The notes beneath the pieces are model-generated. The model was not told the DNA's origin. It did no database searches and saw only the letters and a list, made by a program, of their open reading frames with translations. Below, piece by piece: positions 23,860 through 33,176 of a DNA stretch of 64,000 nucleotides. Origin of the DNA: Sphingobacterium rhinopitheci (GTDB lineage Bacteria; Bacteroidota; Bacteroidia; Sphingobacteriales; Sphingobacteriaceae); the NCBI RefSeq assembly GCF_022627575.1, contig NZ_JADEYQ010000003.1:248001-312000 (forward strand). The letters run 5' to 3'. Within the stretch, counting starts at the first letter, position 1. Every line of letters starts with the position of its first letter. A program made the translations under genes and the position numbers.

Positions 23860-26709
23860 TTATTGATTGATAAAATTAATAGTATATTTCCCAGAGCCTA
23901 ATTCAATTATTAGATTTTTCGCATCATTAGAGATCGAGCGTACAAGAGGTGATTTATCTAAAGCTAGGCCATTGATTAGTATGTTAGTAGCTCCCGAAGG
24001 AATGTAAGCCTCAGCGATAACATTTACAGGGATACCAATCTCTTGTGTTATAGCAGAATTAGTATTATTCCATGAAGAACTAATTAGGCCAGCCATCGAA
24101 CGATATGATCCTTTGACACTATTTATGCCATTTAATGGAATTTCAGGTTTAATTTTAACACGTTTAAACCCATTTTCTAAGGATTTGATGCCTATCATAT
24201 TTTCAAAAATCCATTCATTTACAGCTCCATATGCATAATGACTAAATGAATTCATAGCAGCATTGTGCATAAAACCTTCCCCTTTTTTATAACTATCCCA
24301 TCTTTCCCAAATAGAGGTAGCGCCATTCACGACTTCATAGCCTAGAGATGGATATTCAGTACTTAGAATTAATGCATAAGCTTTATCAGAAGAACCTGAA
24401 GCAGACAATGCAGGTAACAAAGGTTTGAAGCCAAGAAAACCAGTCGTCAATTTATCCCCATTTTGCTCCACCAATAGTCTCAAATAATGGGCTGCTTTAG
24501 GGATATCCTCTTCATTCAAGATTCCAGCATATAAAGCATTAGCATAAGAAGTCTGCGTATGCCCCGAGAAGCCATTTGAGCCATCCACGTAGCCTGCCCC
24601 ATCTCCATAAAAGGCTTCATTAACGACTAAACGTCCATCGTCAGCCATATAATGTTTTTTGAAATTAACTTTGGTTTGATTAAGGTCACTTTTAAAGCGT
24701 TCGGCTAATGCCAAATCATCTATTGCGACTGCCATTTCATACATCAATTTATTGCAATAGAAATAATAGATTGTAGCAAGCATATCAGGACTTGCTTTTT
24801 TACCTATAGATAACCAATCCGCAAAACCTCCCTTTGGACTAACATCCTCAAAACTCCCTTCAATTAATATCCCATCTTTAGTTCTTTGCTTCAGAAAATC
24901 CATAAAACGTACCATATCATTCATAGATTCTTTCACTATTCTGCGGTCATCGTACGCTCTAAATATTTCATAGGTACATATTATGCCCGCCTCGGACCAT
25001 CCCGGAGAGAAAGTGTCCGATGCTCTAATTGCGGATTCCCCTTTGCTATTGATAGGATTCGGGGCATATACAGGATAGGCACCACTAGGCCACTGTGCAT
25101 CATTCAAATCTCGTATCCATTTCTTATGAAAAGGTGCTATATCAGCATTAAAAGCTGCAGATCTCATATATACCTGAGCGTCTCCCGTCCAACCAAGACG
25201 TTCGTCACGTTGCGGACAATCCGTAGGGATGTCAATATAATTGGCCCGCTGGGTCCATACGATATTACTATAAAGCTGATTCAGCATTTGATTGTTAGAC
25301 TCAAAATGTCCTACGGTATTCAAATCCGAAGTTAGTACTAAACCTGTTAAAAAATCCTTAGTAGGTTTTTGTTTTAATCCTGCTACTTCGACAAATTGAA
25401 AACCGTGAAAAGTAAAACTGGGCGACCATATCTCGCCATTAGGATCACCTTTGAGAATATACGTATCCTTTGCTCTCGCTCTGCGAAGATTTTCTGTCAT
25501 TAGCGAACCATCAGGGTAGCACATTTCACCATATCGAAATGTTATTGTATCCCCTTTATTTCCTTTTACCTTAAGCTTAATATTTCCTGCGAAGTTTTGT
25601 CCAAAATCAATAATATATTTTTCATCAGCAATTTTACGGATATCTTTACTTTTCAATTCTTGAAATACACGCACCGGATTGCTCGGATAAATTTGCATCT
25701 TTTGTTCTGCTTTATCGCTATATACTTGTACAGGCTTCCAACTATTATCATTGAAATTAGGCTTATTCCAACCCCTTATTTCTTTAGTAGCATCGTAAAA
25801 TTCACCCTGCAAGAAATCAGCTTCACGAATAGCACCTTCTGTTGCTTTCCATGTTTTATCAGTAGCCACTACTGAAGATGTTCCATCGGTATATTTGATT
25901 TCTATTTGCGCTTTCAATAAAGGGATTTCACCATAGAAACGGTTAACTGTCTTTGTCCCCACTAACAAAGCATAGCCCAAATACCCAGCATACCAACCAC
26001 TCCCGAGTACAGCAGCGAAGGCATTGTTACCAGCCTTCAACTCTTTGGTAATATCATATACGTTATAATAAACACGTTTGTTGTATTCGGTCCAACCCGA
26101 AGCAAAATAATCGTTTCCAATTTTATTTCCATTCACATAAAAGTCATGCAAGCCCAATGAACTAATATATAATCGTGCTGATTGAATAGGTTTATTGATT
26201 GTTGACTCTTTCCTCAAATATGGAGAGGGTGGTAAATCATATTCTCCTTTAGGCGCTTTATCGTTCAAATTATAACCTATCCATGCGGCTTTCCAATCCG
26301 AAGGATTCAACATCCCCATCTCCCAAAAATTGATCGTGCTCCAATCTCCGGCATTATTATTTTGATCCCAAGTACGTACTTTCCACCATAGCTTTTGCCC
26401 AGATTTAAGGGTATTCCCGGCATACTCTATTTGGTTAGTTTGATTAGACAATATTTTGCCTGAATCCCAAACATCGCCAATATTTTGTTCTAATAAATTC
26501 TCCGAACTAGCGACAAGAATATGATAAGCAGATTGAGATTGATTAAAACCATCACCTTTCAATTCCCAACTTAATCGAGGTTTAGCTTCCTCCACGAAGG
26601 GATTTATTTTGTATTCCACTCTTAAATATTCGGGTACTATAGAAGCAATGCTAGGATAGCTAACAATAGCACATAGGAATACGGCTAAAAATTTACAATA
26701 ATAGATCAT
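23860..26709 (-). CDS. Secreted alpha-L-rhamnosidase, GH78
   Basis: Releases terminal alpha-L-rhamnose from glycosides or polysaccharides outside the cytoplasm. The 949-residue protein has a signal peptide (about 1-22), an N-terminal fibronectin-like part, the Bac_rhamnosid_N domain (with SLGLHDFYVNGNKIG), the concanavalin-like middle domain (IDFGQNFAGNIKLKV, FTFHGFQFVEVAG) and an alpha/alpha six-hairpin catalytic domain. The catalytic signature CPQRDERLGWTGDAQ is complete, including the Asp and Glu of DERLGW, and ATSIWERWDS supplies the second conserved Glu. It lies 2 bp after the GH78-like gene and 3 bp before rhaM. Confidence 0.96.
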   Translation of the reverse strand: MIYYCKFLAVFLCAIVSYPSIASIVPEYLRVEYKINPFVEEAKPRLSWELKGDGFNQSQSAYHILVASSENLLEQNIGDVWDSGKILSNQTNQIEYAGNTLKSGQKLWWKVRTWDQNNNAGDWSTINFWEMGMLNPSDWKAAWIGYNLNDKAPKGEYDLPPSPYLRKESTINKPIQSARLYISSLGLHDFYVNGNKIGNDYFASGWTEYNKRVYYNVYDITKELKAGNNAFAAVLGSGWYAGYLGYALLVGTKTVNRFYGEIPLLKAQIEIKYTDGTSSVVATDKTWKATEGAIREADFLQGEFYDATKEIRGWNKPNFNDNSWKPVQVYSDKAEQKMQIYPSNPVRVFQELKSKDIRKIADEKYIIDFGQNFAGNIKLKVKGNKGDTITFRYGEMCYPDGSLMTENLRRARAKDTYILKGDPNGEIWSPSFTFHGFQFVEVAGLKQKPTKDFLTGLVLTSDLNTVGHFESNNQMLNQLYSNIVWTQRANYIDIPTDCPQRDERLGWTGDAQVYMRSAAFNADIAPFHKKWIRDLNDAQWPSGAYPVYAPNPINSKGESAIRASDTFSPGWSEAGIICTYEIFRAYDDRRIVKESMNDMVRFMDFLKQRTKDGILIEGSFEDVSPKGGFADWLSIGKKASPDMLATIYYFYCNKLMYEMAVAIDDLALAERFKSDLNQTKVNFKKHYMADDGRLVVNEAFYGDGAGYVDGSNGFSGHTQTSYANALYAGILNEEDIPKAAHYLRLLVEQNGDKLTTGFLGFKPLLPALSASGSSDKAYALILSTEYPSLGYEVVNGATSIWERWDSYKKGEGFMHNAAMNSFSHYAYGAVNEWIFENMIGIKSLENGFKRVKIKPEIPLNGINSVKGSYRSMAGLISSSWNNTNSAITQEIGIPVNVIAEAYIPSGATNILINGLALDKSPLVRSISNDAKNLIIELGSGKYTINFINQ

Positions 26710-26711
26710 AA

Positions 26712-28448
26712 TTAATTTATAATAGTTACCTCATTAGGAGCTTTGATATCCGATACAATCTTGTTTCCTTGTCGTGTATGTTTCACCTCAATTACACCAT
26801 ATGGTGTTGGGAACGTCCCTTCTACCCATTCAAGATTTCCAAGATTAGGTTTAACGGTATATACTTTTCCGCCTGGTTCAGCGACTTTTACACCTAATAC
26901 ATGAGCAGATAACCATGCTGTAGGACCAGCTGCCCAACCATGTGCTAAACTATGGCGATGCCCTATATAACAATACGCACCGAAATCGCCATGAATATCT
27001 ACTTTTCCTGGAGGGACAATTTCATCAATACGTGAAGCATTGGGAATCCAATCCATATTAAAGTCTTCCCAAAAAGTAGTAGCCCCTAAGTCCAACATTC
27101 CTCCCCAATAAGAAGATATGATATCCATTGCTTCTTGATACTTTCCTGCCTTAGCCATCGCTTCCAACATATAATAGCCATAGAAGGTAGAGAAATTCTT
27201 TGCACCACCTACTGCTAATACATCCTTAAATGCCTGTTGTGTATCCATCATATTTACCAGTGACAATAGTGCTGCTGCTTGCTTAGAATTATTGTGTGGA
27301 GGCACTATTTTTCGCATTGCAGCCACCGTTTGGTCGCATAATTTTTTGGATTCTACATCACCTAATACATTAAATAAAAAAGCAGCATCTTGTAATGACA
27401 TCACTGTCATCGCTTGCAATCCTGCATGTACCGCTGCTTTATCTTCACTAGAAGGCCAATCTAAAAAGCGAGCGCCATCCATTTCTTCTTTCCCATCTTT
27501 GACTTTGGAAATAATCTGCTTCACAAGATCTTGGAGGTATGGAAGCTGTACTTTCAAGTATTCTTTATCCCCATAGTGCATGTACCAATCATAATGTAAT
27601 ATGATCCACCACATAGAATAACTACTATGTCCACACATCCATCCTGGCAATGGTGTTGCATCTCTCGCCAGGTCCAAACTCTTAGGTACTACTTCATTGT
27701 ACCCAAAAACAGCATTCACCGTAGCCACCTCAGGATGAAGATCACCTACCCAGACCAAACGATCACGTTTGATGCCATCCCATAAATAATCTTGCATATT
27801 GACATGAACAGTATAAGCACCTACATCCCATATTTTATTGAGACGCTCGTCGTTACTTTTAAAAGATCCTAAGTAAGGTATATCTCTAAATGTAGCTACT
27901 GCACGCAATTCTCGGAGATGTAACTCCGCATTGGGCTCCAAAAAATCAATACGTACAAATCGGAATCCAGATTCACCAGATTGATTTTTACCAAGCCATG
28001 GTAATGGCATAATAAAATCGCGAACAGCATGATCATTGGTGGCACCTTTTTCACCGATATCCGACATTGCTTCACTTACTGATTCCCCAAAACGTATACG
28101 TACATTTTTAGGTAAATTATTACCAGCCCACATTCCCGTCACTACTTCAATGGAAGCATTCATTTGCTTACCAAAATCTACGAGAATACTGCTGGTTTCA
28201 TTTCCATTATTTTTGAGGATAATGGAATGTGGATTATATAGATTGGCTTGGCCATTCCCTTGCTTTAGTAAATACTCTTCATGCGCAACATTTCCATCTT
28301 TCCATACAATACGGGTTGGATGAACATAAGCACGCGAAAGTGCACTAATTTGTTGGTATTGATCAGATAATTTTTTCTGTGCAAACACATTAGTTTGTGC
28401 TGCAGAAACAATAGCTATGAATAAAAATAATAGGCTTATAGGTTTCAT
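26712..28448 (-). CDS. Secreted GH78-like six-hairpin glycosidase with altered catalytic motif
   Basis: A 578-residue secreted protein (signal peptide 1-23, ending VFAQ) related to alpha-L-rhamnosidases. It has the jelly-roll part with ILVDFGKQM and the GFRFVRIDF strand, and a six-hairpin catalytic domain. The usual DCPxRDERLGWxGD signature reads DYLWDGIKRDRLVWVGD at about 219-235, so the Glu of RDER is an Arg. It keeps TTFWEDFNMDW further on. The variant motif is, as I recall, shared by a sizeable subgroup annotated as rhamnosidase, so it may mark a different specificity rather than a dead enzyme. It is first in the operon with GH78, rhaM and gntR, 96 bp after eboF on the same strand. Confidence 0.85.
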   Translation of the reverse strand: MKPISLLFLFIAIVSAAQTNVFAQKKLSDQYQQISALSRAYVHPTRIVWKDGNVAHEEYLLKQGNGQANLYNPHSIILKNNGNETSSILVDFGKQMNASIEVVTGMWAGNNLPKNVRIRFGESVSEAMSDIGEKGATNDHAVRDFIMPLPWLGKNQSGESGFRFVRIDFLEPNAELHLRELRAVATFRDIPYLGSFKSNDERLNKIWDVGAYTVHVNMQDYLWDGIKRDRLVWVGDLHPEVATVNAVFGYNEVVPKSLDLARDATPLPGWMCGHSSYSMWWIILHYDWYMHYGDKEYLKVQLPYLQDLVKQIISKVKDGKEEMDGARFLDWPSSEDKAAVHAGLQAMTVMSLQDAAFLFNVLGDVESKKLCDQTVAAMRKIVPPHNNSKQAAALLSLVNMMDTQQAFKDVLAVGGAKNFSTFYGYYMLEAMAKAGKYQEAMDIISSYWGGMLDLGATTFWEDFNMDWIPNASRIDEIVPPGKVDIHGDFGAYCYIGHRHSLAHGWAAGPTAWLSAHVLGVKVAEPGGKVYTVKPNLGNLEWVEGTFPTPYGVIEVKHTRQGNKIVSDIKAPNEVTIIN

Positions 28449-28466
28449 AATTTGGTTATTGATTTT

Positions 28467-28509
28467 TAAAGATACCCATTCTAATTAATCCCACTATCCT
28501 GCACTATCC
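28467..28509 (-). promoter_or_regulatory. Candidate activator-dependent promoter of the GH78-rhaM operon
   Basis: On the minus strand TATCTTTA (28467-28474) resembles the TAnnTTTG -7 element. No -33 TTTG is found at the right distance. In its place lie two direct copies of GGATAGTG (28492-28499 and 28502-28509 on the plus strand as CACTATCC), 10 bp apart, one helical turn, which suits a dimeric or AraC-like activator. Confidence 0.4.
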
Positions 28510-28544
28510 GTTTGTAGCACAGTTATGAAAGTTTTAAAACCAGT

Positions 28545-29894
28545 TTAATTAAAAATCTTATCTAATAAAAATTGTTTAATTTCTATTGCCTCATAATAGT
28601 TTTCCTTCAGGCCATTGCCAATCAATATGGGATAATATTGCTCATCAATATCTATGACACCATGTGACCCCTTAGGCAGATTAGCGTCCAAAGGCGTGAT
28701 ATCTAATAGCGCACGAATTCCCAATTTTCGAATTAACAATTTAAAAATAGCACGGGATTTGGATGTCATAAACATTTCGACAGGATCATAACCCGGTTTC
28801 TTATGAATATCCACCATACGTGCATAGTCAGGCGCCTTCGTATCATCTAACCAAAAGTAATAGGTAAACCAAGACGATTGATCTGCCAATACAACTAGAT
28901 CACCTGCTCGATTGTGCTTAATACCGTAGTTTGTTTGTTCCTGTCTATCCAGTACCTTATCAATACCATGTATATCTAGCAATATTTTTCTGACACGATT
29001 GGTAATTTCTTCGGATTTGGTATAGATATGTGCTATTTGATGATCGGCAACTGCAAATGCAGCAGAAGCACCAGCATCAAGTAATTCCAGGCCTCGCTCC
29101 ACGCGAATATCCAAAAGGCCTTCTTTTCGCAATATTCTATTAATATGAATAGGGTTATTAACTGGTGAAATACCATATTCAGACAAAAGAACAACCTCTA
29201 CCCCGCGGCTTTCAAAAAAAACAACCAATCTCTTTACTAGTTCATCAATCTCCAGCAATTCTTTAGCGATGGTATCTAATGCAGGGCCAAATTTTTGCAG
29301 ACAATAATCAAGATGAGGCAAGTAAATTAAATTTAGTGTTGGCTGATGTTGCTCTTCGACATACATAGCTGCATTAGCAATCCATTGTGAAGATTTAATA
29401 TTGGCATTGGGCCCCCAAAAATTAAACAATGGAAATTCACCAAATTTGGCTGTCAATTGATCACGCAACTCATTAGGAAATGTGTAGCAATCAGGCTTCT
29501 TGCGACCGTCAGCTAGGTAGTTGGGTCGTGGTGTAGCAGAAAAGTCAGCATCATTATACATATTATACCACCAAAACATTTGGGCGCATGTAAAATTGGG
29601 ATCTATTTTTTTTGCTGTCGTCCATATACTCTCTGCGCACACCAATTTATTAGATTGCTTCCAAAATTTTATTTCAGCATCTATATGATCATACCATCCA
29701 TTGCCAACAATACCATGCACCGCGGGCAATTCACCTGTCAAATATGTGGTTTGTGCAGCTGTTGTGACAGCAGGTAGGATAGGTTTTATTTTTTGCAATT
29801 TATTGCGTTGAATAAATTGATTTATAAATGGAGTATGTACACCAATTACAGAAGAAGATAGTCCTACGACATCAATAACGGCAACTCTTTTCAT
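28545..29894 (-). CDS. eboF: EboF-like alkaline phosphatase/nucleotide pyrophosphatase-family protein
   Basis: A 449-residue member of the type I phosphodiesterase/nucleotide pyrophosphatase family. Visible landmarks are the N-terminal metal-binding Asp in VIDVVGLSSS, the nucleophile region TTAAQTTYLTGELPAVHGI, FWWYNMY, the middle HLDYCLQKFGP, LSEYGISPVN and the C-terminal KGSHGVIDID. No signal peptide is apparent, so it is probably cytoplasmic. Its ATG overlaps the eboE stop (ATGA-type, 4 nt). It is the last gene of the six-gene ebo order A-B-C-D-E-F. Its substrate is unknown; hydrolysis of a phosphate ester or pyrophosphate made by the other enzymes is a plausible inference. Confidence 0.9.
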   Translation of the reverse strand: MKRVAVIDVVGLSSSVIGVHTPFINQFIQRNKLQKIKPILPAVTTAAQTTYLTGELPAVHGIVGNGWYDHIDAEIKFWKQSNKLVCAESIWTTAKKIDPNFTCAQMFWWYNMYNDADFSATPRPNYLADGRKKPDCYTFPNELRDQLTAKFGEFPLFNFWGPNANIKSSQWIANAAMYVEEQHQPTLNLIYLPHLDYCLQKFGPALDTIAKELLEIDELVKRLVVFFESRGVEVVLLSEYGISPVNNPIHINRILRKEGLLDIRVERGLELLDAGASAAFAVADHQIAHIYTKSEEITNRVRKILLDIHGIDKVLDRQEQTNYGIKHNRAGDLVVLADQSSWFTYYFWLDDTKAPDYARMVDIHKKPGYDPVEMFMTSKSRAIFKLLIRKLGIRALLDITPLDANLPKGSHGVIDIDEQYYPILIGNGLKENYYEAIEIKQFLLDKIFN

Positions 29895-31111
29895 GATTTA
29901 ACTTCTATTTGATCTAATAACCACTGCAATTCTCTACTAATAGAAGATTCTATCGATGCTTGCAATGATTTGGGTAATACGCCCCAAGTATAGGTTTCTA
30001 CTTCAATATGATTAGTTCTACTGTGCTTATTATGCAATGCTAATACCTCCAGAATATCTTGTTGTGTAGATGCTACCTCAGCATACTTCGCTAAAAAAAT
30101 AGGCACATGAAAATGACTACGCCATTCTACATGTTGGGGGTTATCAATGTGAGGCAATGCTTGGGGCAGGTCTCGGTATTTGACTAAAGTTCCATCCTTT
30201 TTCCGTGCGATCACTTGATGCAAATAAATAGGTTCATCAAATTCTTTGAGGACTTCTTTTTTAGCTAATCTATCTACAGTATCCTCCAAGAGATCGACCT
30301 TTAGCGCAGAACTAATTTGAAATTTCCCTATTTTAATATTCAAATCTGCTAACTGATCCATCACATGAGCGTGTTCAGCATATGCTAATGCAAAGTGACA
30401 CACATCATAACACAAGCATATATACCTATTTATTAATACCTTAACATCTTCCTTATTTAATCCTAATCGATCCTTAAAATAACCTTGAGCACTTGTCAGC
30501 AATTCTTCCTGATACCAATGAATAAATTCTGCTGCATTCTCTATCACACCGTCAGGTTCAGGCTCAATATCAAGGTGCATATATCTTCCTGTGTCATGCT
30601 CCTTCAGGTATAAATATTCAGCTACCTTCACTATATTCAGCGTAGCTGCTTGTTTCATATCTTGCCAAGCAGCGGTTCCCTCTTCAAACCAAAAACGATA
30701 ACTAAGTGGTGAAGTTGAAATACCTCCTTCTTCATTTTGAGGGATTAATTGTGCTAATATATCGAACAGATTTAAGGTATAATTCAAACGCTCTCCAGTT
30801 GTCCAATCTGGGAAATGCACTTTGTCCTTTACTTCCTTAAGATGAAAATCCCCATAAGGAAATCCATTCATCGTGAATATGTAAACATTATTTTCCTGCA
30901 ACCAAGATTTGAAAACAGCTAAGTTGTCCGGAATAATTAATGCCTGACTTGCTTGAGCAGACAATCTCAATCCGAGACCAAAAGATTGATCAGGACATAT
31001 TTCTGCTTTTATTAATGGAACATAAGTTTGAAGTTCACGGAAATGATCATCCCAAGATTCACCGCCATGAATATTTGTACAATACGATAGGTGTGTATTA
31101 GCTATTTTCAT
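29891..31111 (-). CDS. eboE: EboE metabolite traffic protein (TIM-barrel-like)
   Basis: A 406-residue protein resembling xylose-isomerase-like TIM barrels and matching EboE, with the N-terminal THLSYCTNIHGGESWDDH, the FTMNGFPYGDFH segment, HLDIEPEPDGVIE in the middle and the late HFHVPIF and VETYTWGVLP motifs. His, Glu and Asp residues in these segments sit where metal ligands lie in this fold. In Nostoc, Ebo proteins have been linked to moving the scytonemin monomer to the periplasm (established work, from memory), hence the family name; the enzymatic step is not known. It overlaps eboD by 14 nt and eboF by 4 nt. Confidence 0.92.
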   Translation of the reverse strand: MKIANTHLSYCTNIHGGESWDDHFRELQTYVPLIKAEICPDQSFGLGLRLSAQASQALIIPDNLAVFKSWLQENNVYIFTMNGFPYGDFHLKEVKDKVHFPDWTTGERLNYTLNLFDILAQLIPQNEEGGISTSPLSYRFWFEEGTAAWQDMKQAATLNIVKVAEYLYLKEHDTGRYMHLDIEPEPDGVIENAAEFIHWYQEELLTSAQGYFKDRLGLNKEDVKVLINRYICLCYDVCHFALAYAEHAHVMDQLADLNIKIGKFQISSALKVDLLEDTVDRLAKKEVLKEFDEPIYLHQVIARKKDGTLVKYRDLPQALPHIDNPQHVEWRSHFHVPIFLAKYAEVASTQQDILEVLALHNKHSRTNHIEVETYTWGVLPKSLQASIESSISRELQWLLDQIEVKS

Positions 31112-32279
31112 GGATAAGGTTTGGAATTTGTTGATACTTTTTTAAAAAATCAATAGCTCTACGCACGAGCGCAGGATCTATTTCATGATAATCTTTACCT
31201 CTCCCCATCTCTTCAAGTAACACGACAGTAAGACGACCACCCAGATGCTCCTGAAATTCGATGAGCCCAGCTAATAATTTATCAAGATTATCTGCTGAAG
31301 ATAGAATTTCATGATAAATTGGTAATCCTAATTCTTGCATTAGGTTAATCACTAGAAAGGCTTCCTCTTCCTTAATATTGCCAATAAAATGAGAATATAA
31401 CACATCAATAGCCAAACCAATAGCTACCGCTTCGCCATGCAATAAACTAAAATCTGTAAGTTGTTCTAATTTATGTGCGCTCCAATGCCCAAAATCCAAA
31501 GGCCTAGAAGATCCGTATTCAAAAGGATCACCATTGCGGATATGTTCTAGATGCAAATCAGCACAACGGAATATCAATTCCTTCATATGGATTGAATCAT
31601 GTTGACGTAGTGATACAGCATGATCACAAATCCAGTTAAAGAACGGAAGGTCTTTTATCAATGCCACTTTGATGGCCTCAGAAATCCCCGCCACCCAAGA
31701 GCGACTGTCCAAAGAGGATAATAGTGAAAAATCATTGAAAACGGCTACTGGGGGCGCAAATGTTCCTAAGAAATTTTTCTTTCCTTTATAATTAACACTA
31801 TTTTTCACACCTACACCAGAATCATTTTGTGACAATACAGTGGTAGGAATTCGGATGTGGCGAATTCCTCTATGTGATACCGCTGCCGCAAACCCTACTA
31901 AATCCAAAACAGCTCCACCACCAAGGCCTATCACATACGAATGCCTATCAATACCATAGTCATCGATCACTTTAATAATGGAATCCAATACTTGCGTATC
32001 ATTCTTACATCGCTCTCCACCGGCTATTATCAAAGGAGCTTTAGCTAATTGAACACAATCAATAGCATCAAAATAAGTTTGTATATCGTGCGACAAATAA
32101 GGATGCGTTTTCCAAACTGCATCATCCACTACAAGCAAAACCTTTTGTTTGAAATATAGATTACGATGTTCGTAAAGGAAATCCTTTAGCTCCGTATTGG
32201 TTAATTGAAACAATTTTTCAGTAAAAACAATGGGATAGGAATATGTAATGGCAAAGTTTTGAATGAGCGTATTTTCCAT
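31098..32279 (-). CDS. eboD: EboD 3-dehydroquinate synthase-like enzyme
   Basis: A sugar-phosphate cyclase-family protein of about 393 residues from the ATG at 32279, which lies 15 nt after the eboC stop; the frame extends upstream over eboC without a better start. Family motifs are GLGGGAVLDLVGFAAA (NAD binding), IPTTVLSQNDSGVGVKNSVN, SEAIKVALIKD, FGHWSAHKLE and LLHGEAVAIG, so the zinc-binding His residues are kept. Position 3 of the canonical VDSSVGGK motif and the GHTFGH stretch differ from AroB, and the genomic context is ebo, not shikimate. It probably cyclises a different seven-carbon sugar phosphate, but this is inference. Confidence 0.92.
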   Translation of the reverse strand: MENTLIQNFAITYSYPIVFTEKLFQLTNTELKDFLYEHRNLYFKQKVLLVVDDAVWKTHPYLSHDIQTYFDAIDCVQLAKAPLIIAGGERCKNDTQVLDSIIKVIDDYGIDRHSYVIGLGGGAVLDLVGFAAAVSHRGIRHIRIPTTVLSQNDSGVGVKNSVNYKGKKNFLGTFAPPVAVFNDFSLLSSLDSRSWVAGISEAIKVALIKDLPFFNWICDHAVSLRQHDSIHMKELIFRCADLHLEHIRNGDPFEYGSSRPLDFGHWSAHKLEQLTDFSLLHGEAVAIGLAIDVLYSHFIGNIKEEEAFLVINLMQELGLPIYHEILSSADNLDKLLAGLIEFQEHLGGRLTVVLLEEMGRGKDYHEIDPALVRRAIDFLKKYQQIPNLIHENS

Positions 32280-32293
32280 AATTATAGTTAAAA

Positions 32294-33163
32294 TTAAGTT
32301 ACTGAATATTTCTTTGCTAGTAAAATAGACAAGGGTAATGTAGCACAAATAAAAATCGCTATAAGCCAGAAACCAGCAATAGCAGCCCAGCTGGCATTCA
32401 TTAAGATAAGTGCCAATACACCATATTTAACGGATTTTTTAACATCCCTAGGATCTAAGGATTTTAATGCTTTAAATAATGGTGAGAGGATCATAAACAC
32501 AAACAAGAAGAGAAATAGCAAGGCGGCGTAATTTTTACTCAACACAGTAAAATATATAAAAGTAATAATCACTAACGAATAGATAACTAATGACACCAAT
32601 ATCGCTCGCTTATTATTGCCATACACTTCACCCCTACTGATATTAGTAACCGCAGCTATATACAATATGGGTACAATCGAAATGTACCACAATGATGGTA
32701 CCGCAGATAAGACAGCCACGCCTAATAATAGGTTAAGACCGCGACAGCATCCCATCACTATAGGACCGAGAATAAAATGGTGCTTGGCCTTACCATTGTA
32801 TAATAGACACATCAATACAATCGCTATAGCGATATAGAATGCATGTATATTGATGGCATATGCCAATAAACAGCCGAGCATAAAAGATATTCCGCCAAGG
32901 AATGAAGCAGATAATATAGATATCCGTCCCCTAGGAATCGGTCTTTCTGGCCGTTCTATACGATCTAATTTAGCATCAAACACATCATTGTATACAATAC
33001 CTCCCATATATAGACACATGCTCGATAGACTCACACAAATCAGCGTTTGTATTGTTGGTAATGCTTCATGCGTAAAGAAACATGCTATTGCTACACCAGC
33101 AAGCACATCCGAAATAGCGGTAAGTACATTCGATGGCCTTATTAATTGTAACCAAGCTTTCAT
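32294..33163 (-). CDS. eboC: EboC UbiA-like prenyltransferase
   Basis: A 289-residue integral membrane protein of the UbiA superfamily with about eight to nine hydrophobic segments. The first Asp-rich motif is complete: NDVFDAKLD at 59-67 followed by RIERPERPIPRG, the diphosphate-Mg site of the family. The second Asp-rich motif is weaker. It should attach an isoprenoid to an acceptor at the inner membrane. Neither the donor nor the acceptor is known for Ebo. It lies 13 bp after eboB and its stop is 15 nt before eboD. Confidence 0.93.
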   Translation of the reverse strand: MKAWLQLIRPSNVLTAISDVLAGVAIACFFTHEALPTIQTLICVSLSSMCLYMGGIVYNDVFDAKLDRIERPERPIPRGRISILSASFLGGISFMLGCLLAYAINIHAFYIAIAIVLMCLLYNGKAKHHFILGPIVMGCCRGLNLLLGVAVLSAVPSLWYISIVPILYIAAVTNISRGEVYGNNKRAILVSLVIYSLVIITFIYFTVLSKNYAALLFLFLFVFMILSPLFKALKSLDPRDVKKSVKYGVLALILMNASWAAIAGFWLIAIFICATLPLSILLAKKYSVT

Positions 33164-33176
33164 AATCGAAAATCAA

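Noticed and set aside
31098..32279. Housekeeping 3-dehydroquinate synthase (aroB)
   Set aside because: Sequence motifs differ from AroB and the gene lies in a complete ebo order with no shikimate genes nearby.
32280..32348. Upstream extension of EboD into EboC
   Set aside because: The extension lies over the eboC 3' end and has no family resemblance; the ATG at 32279 follows eboC by 15 nt and fits the family start.
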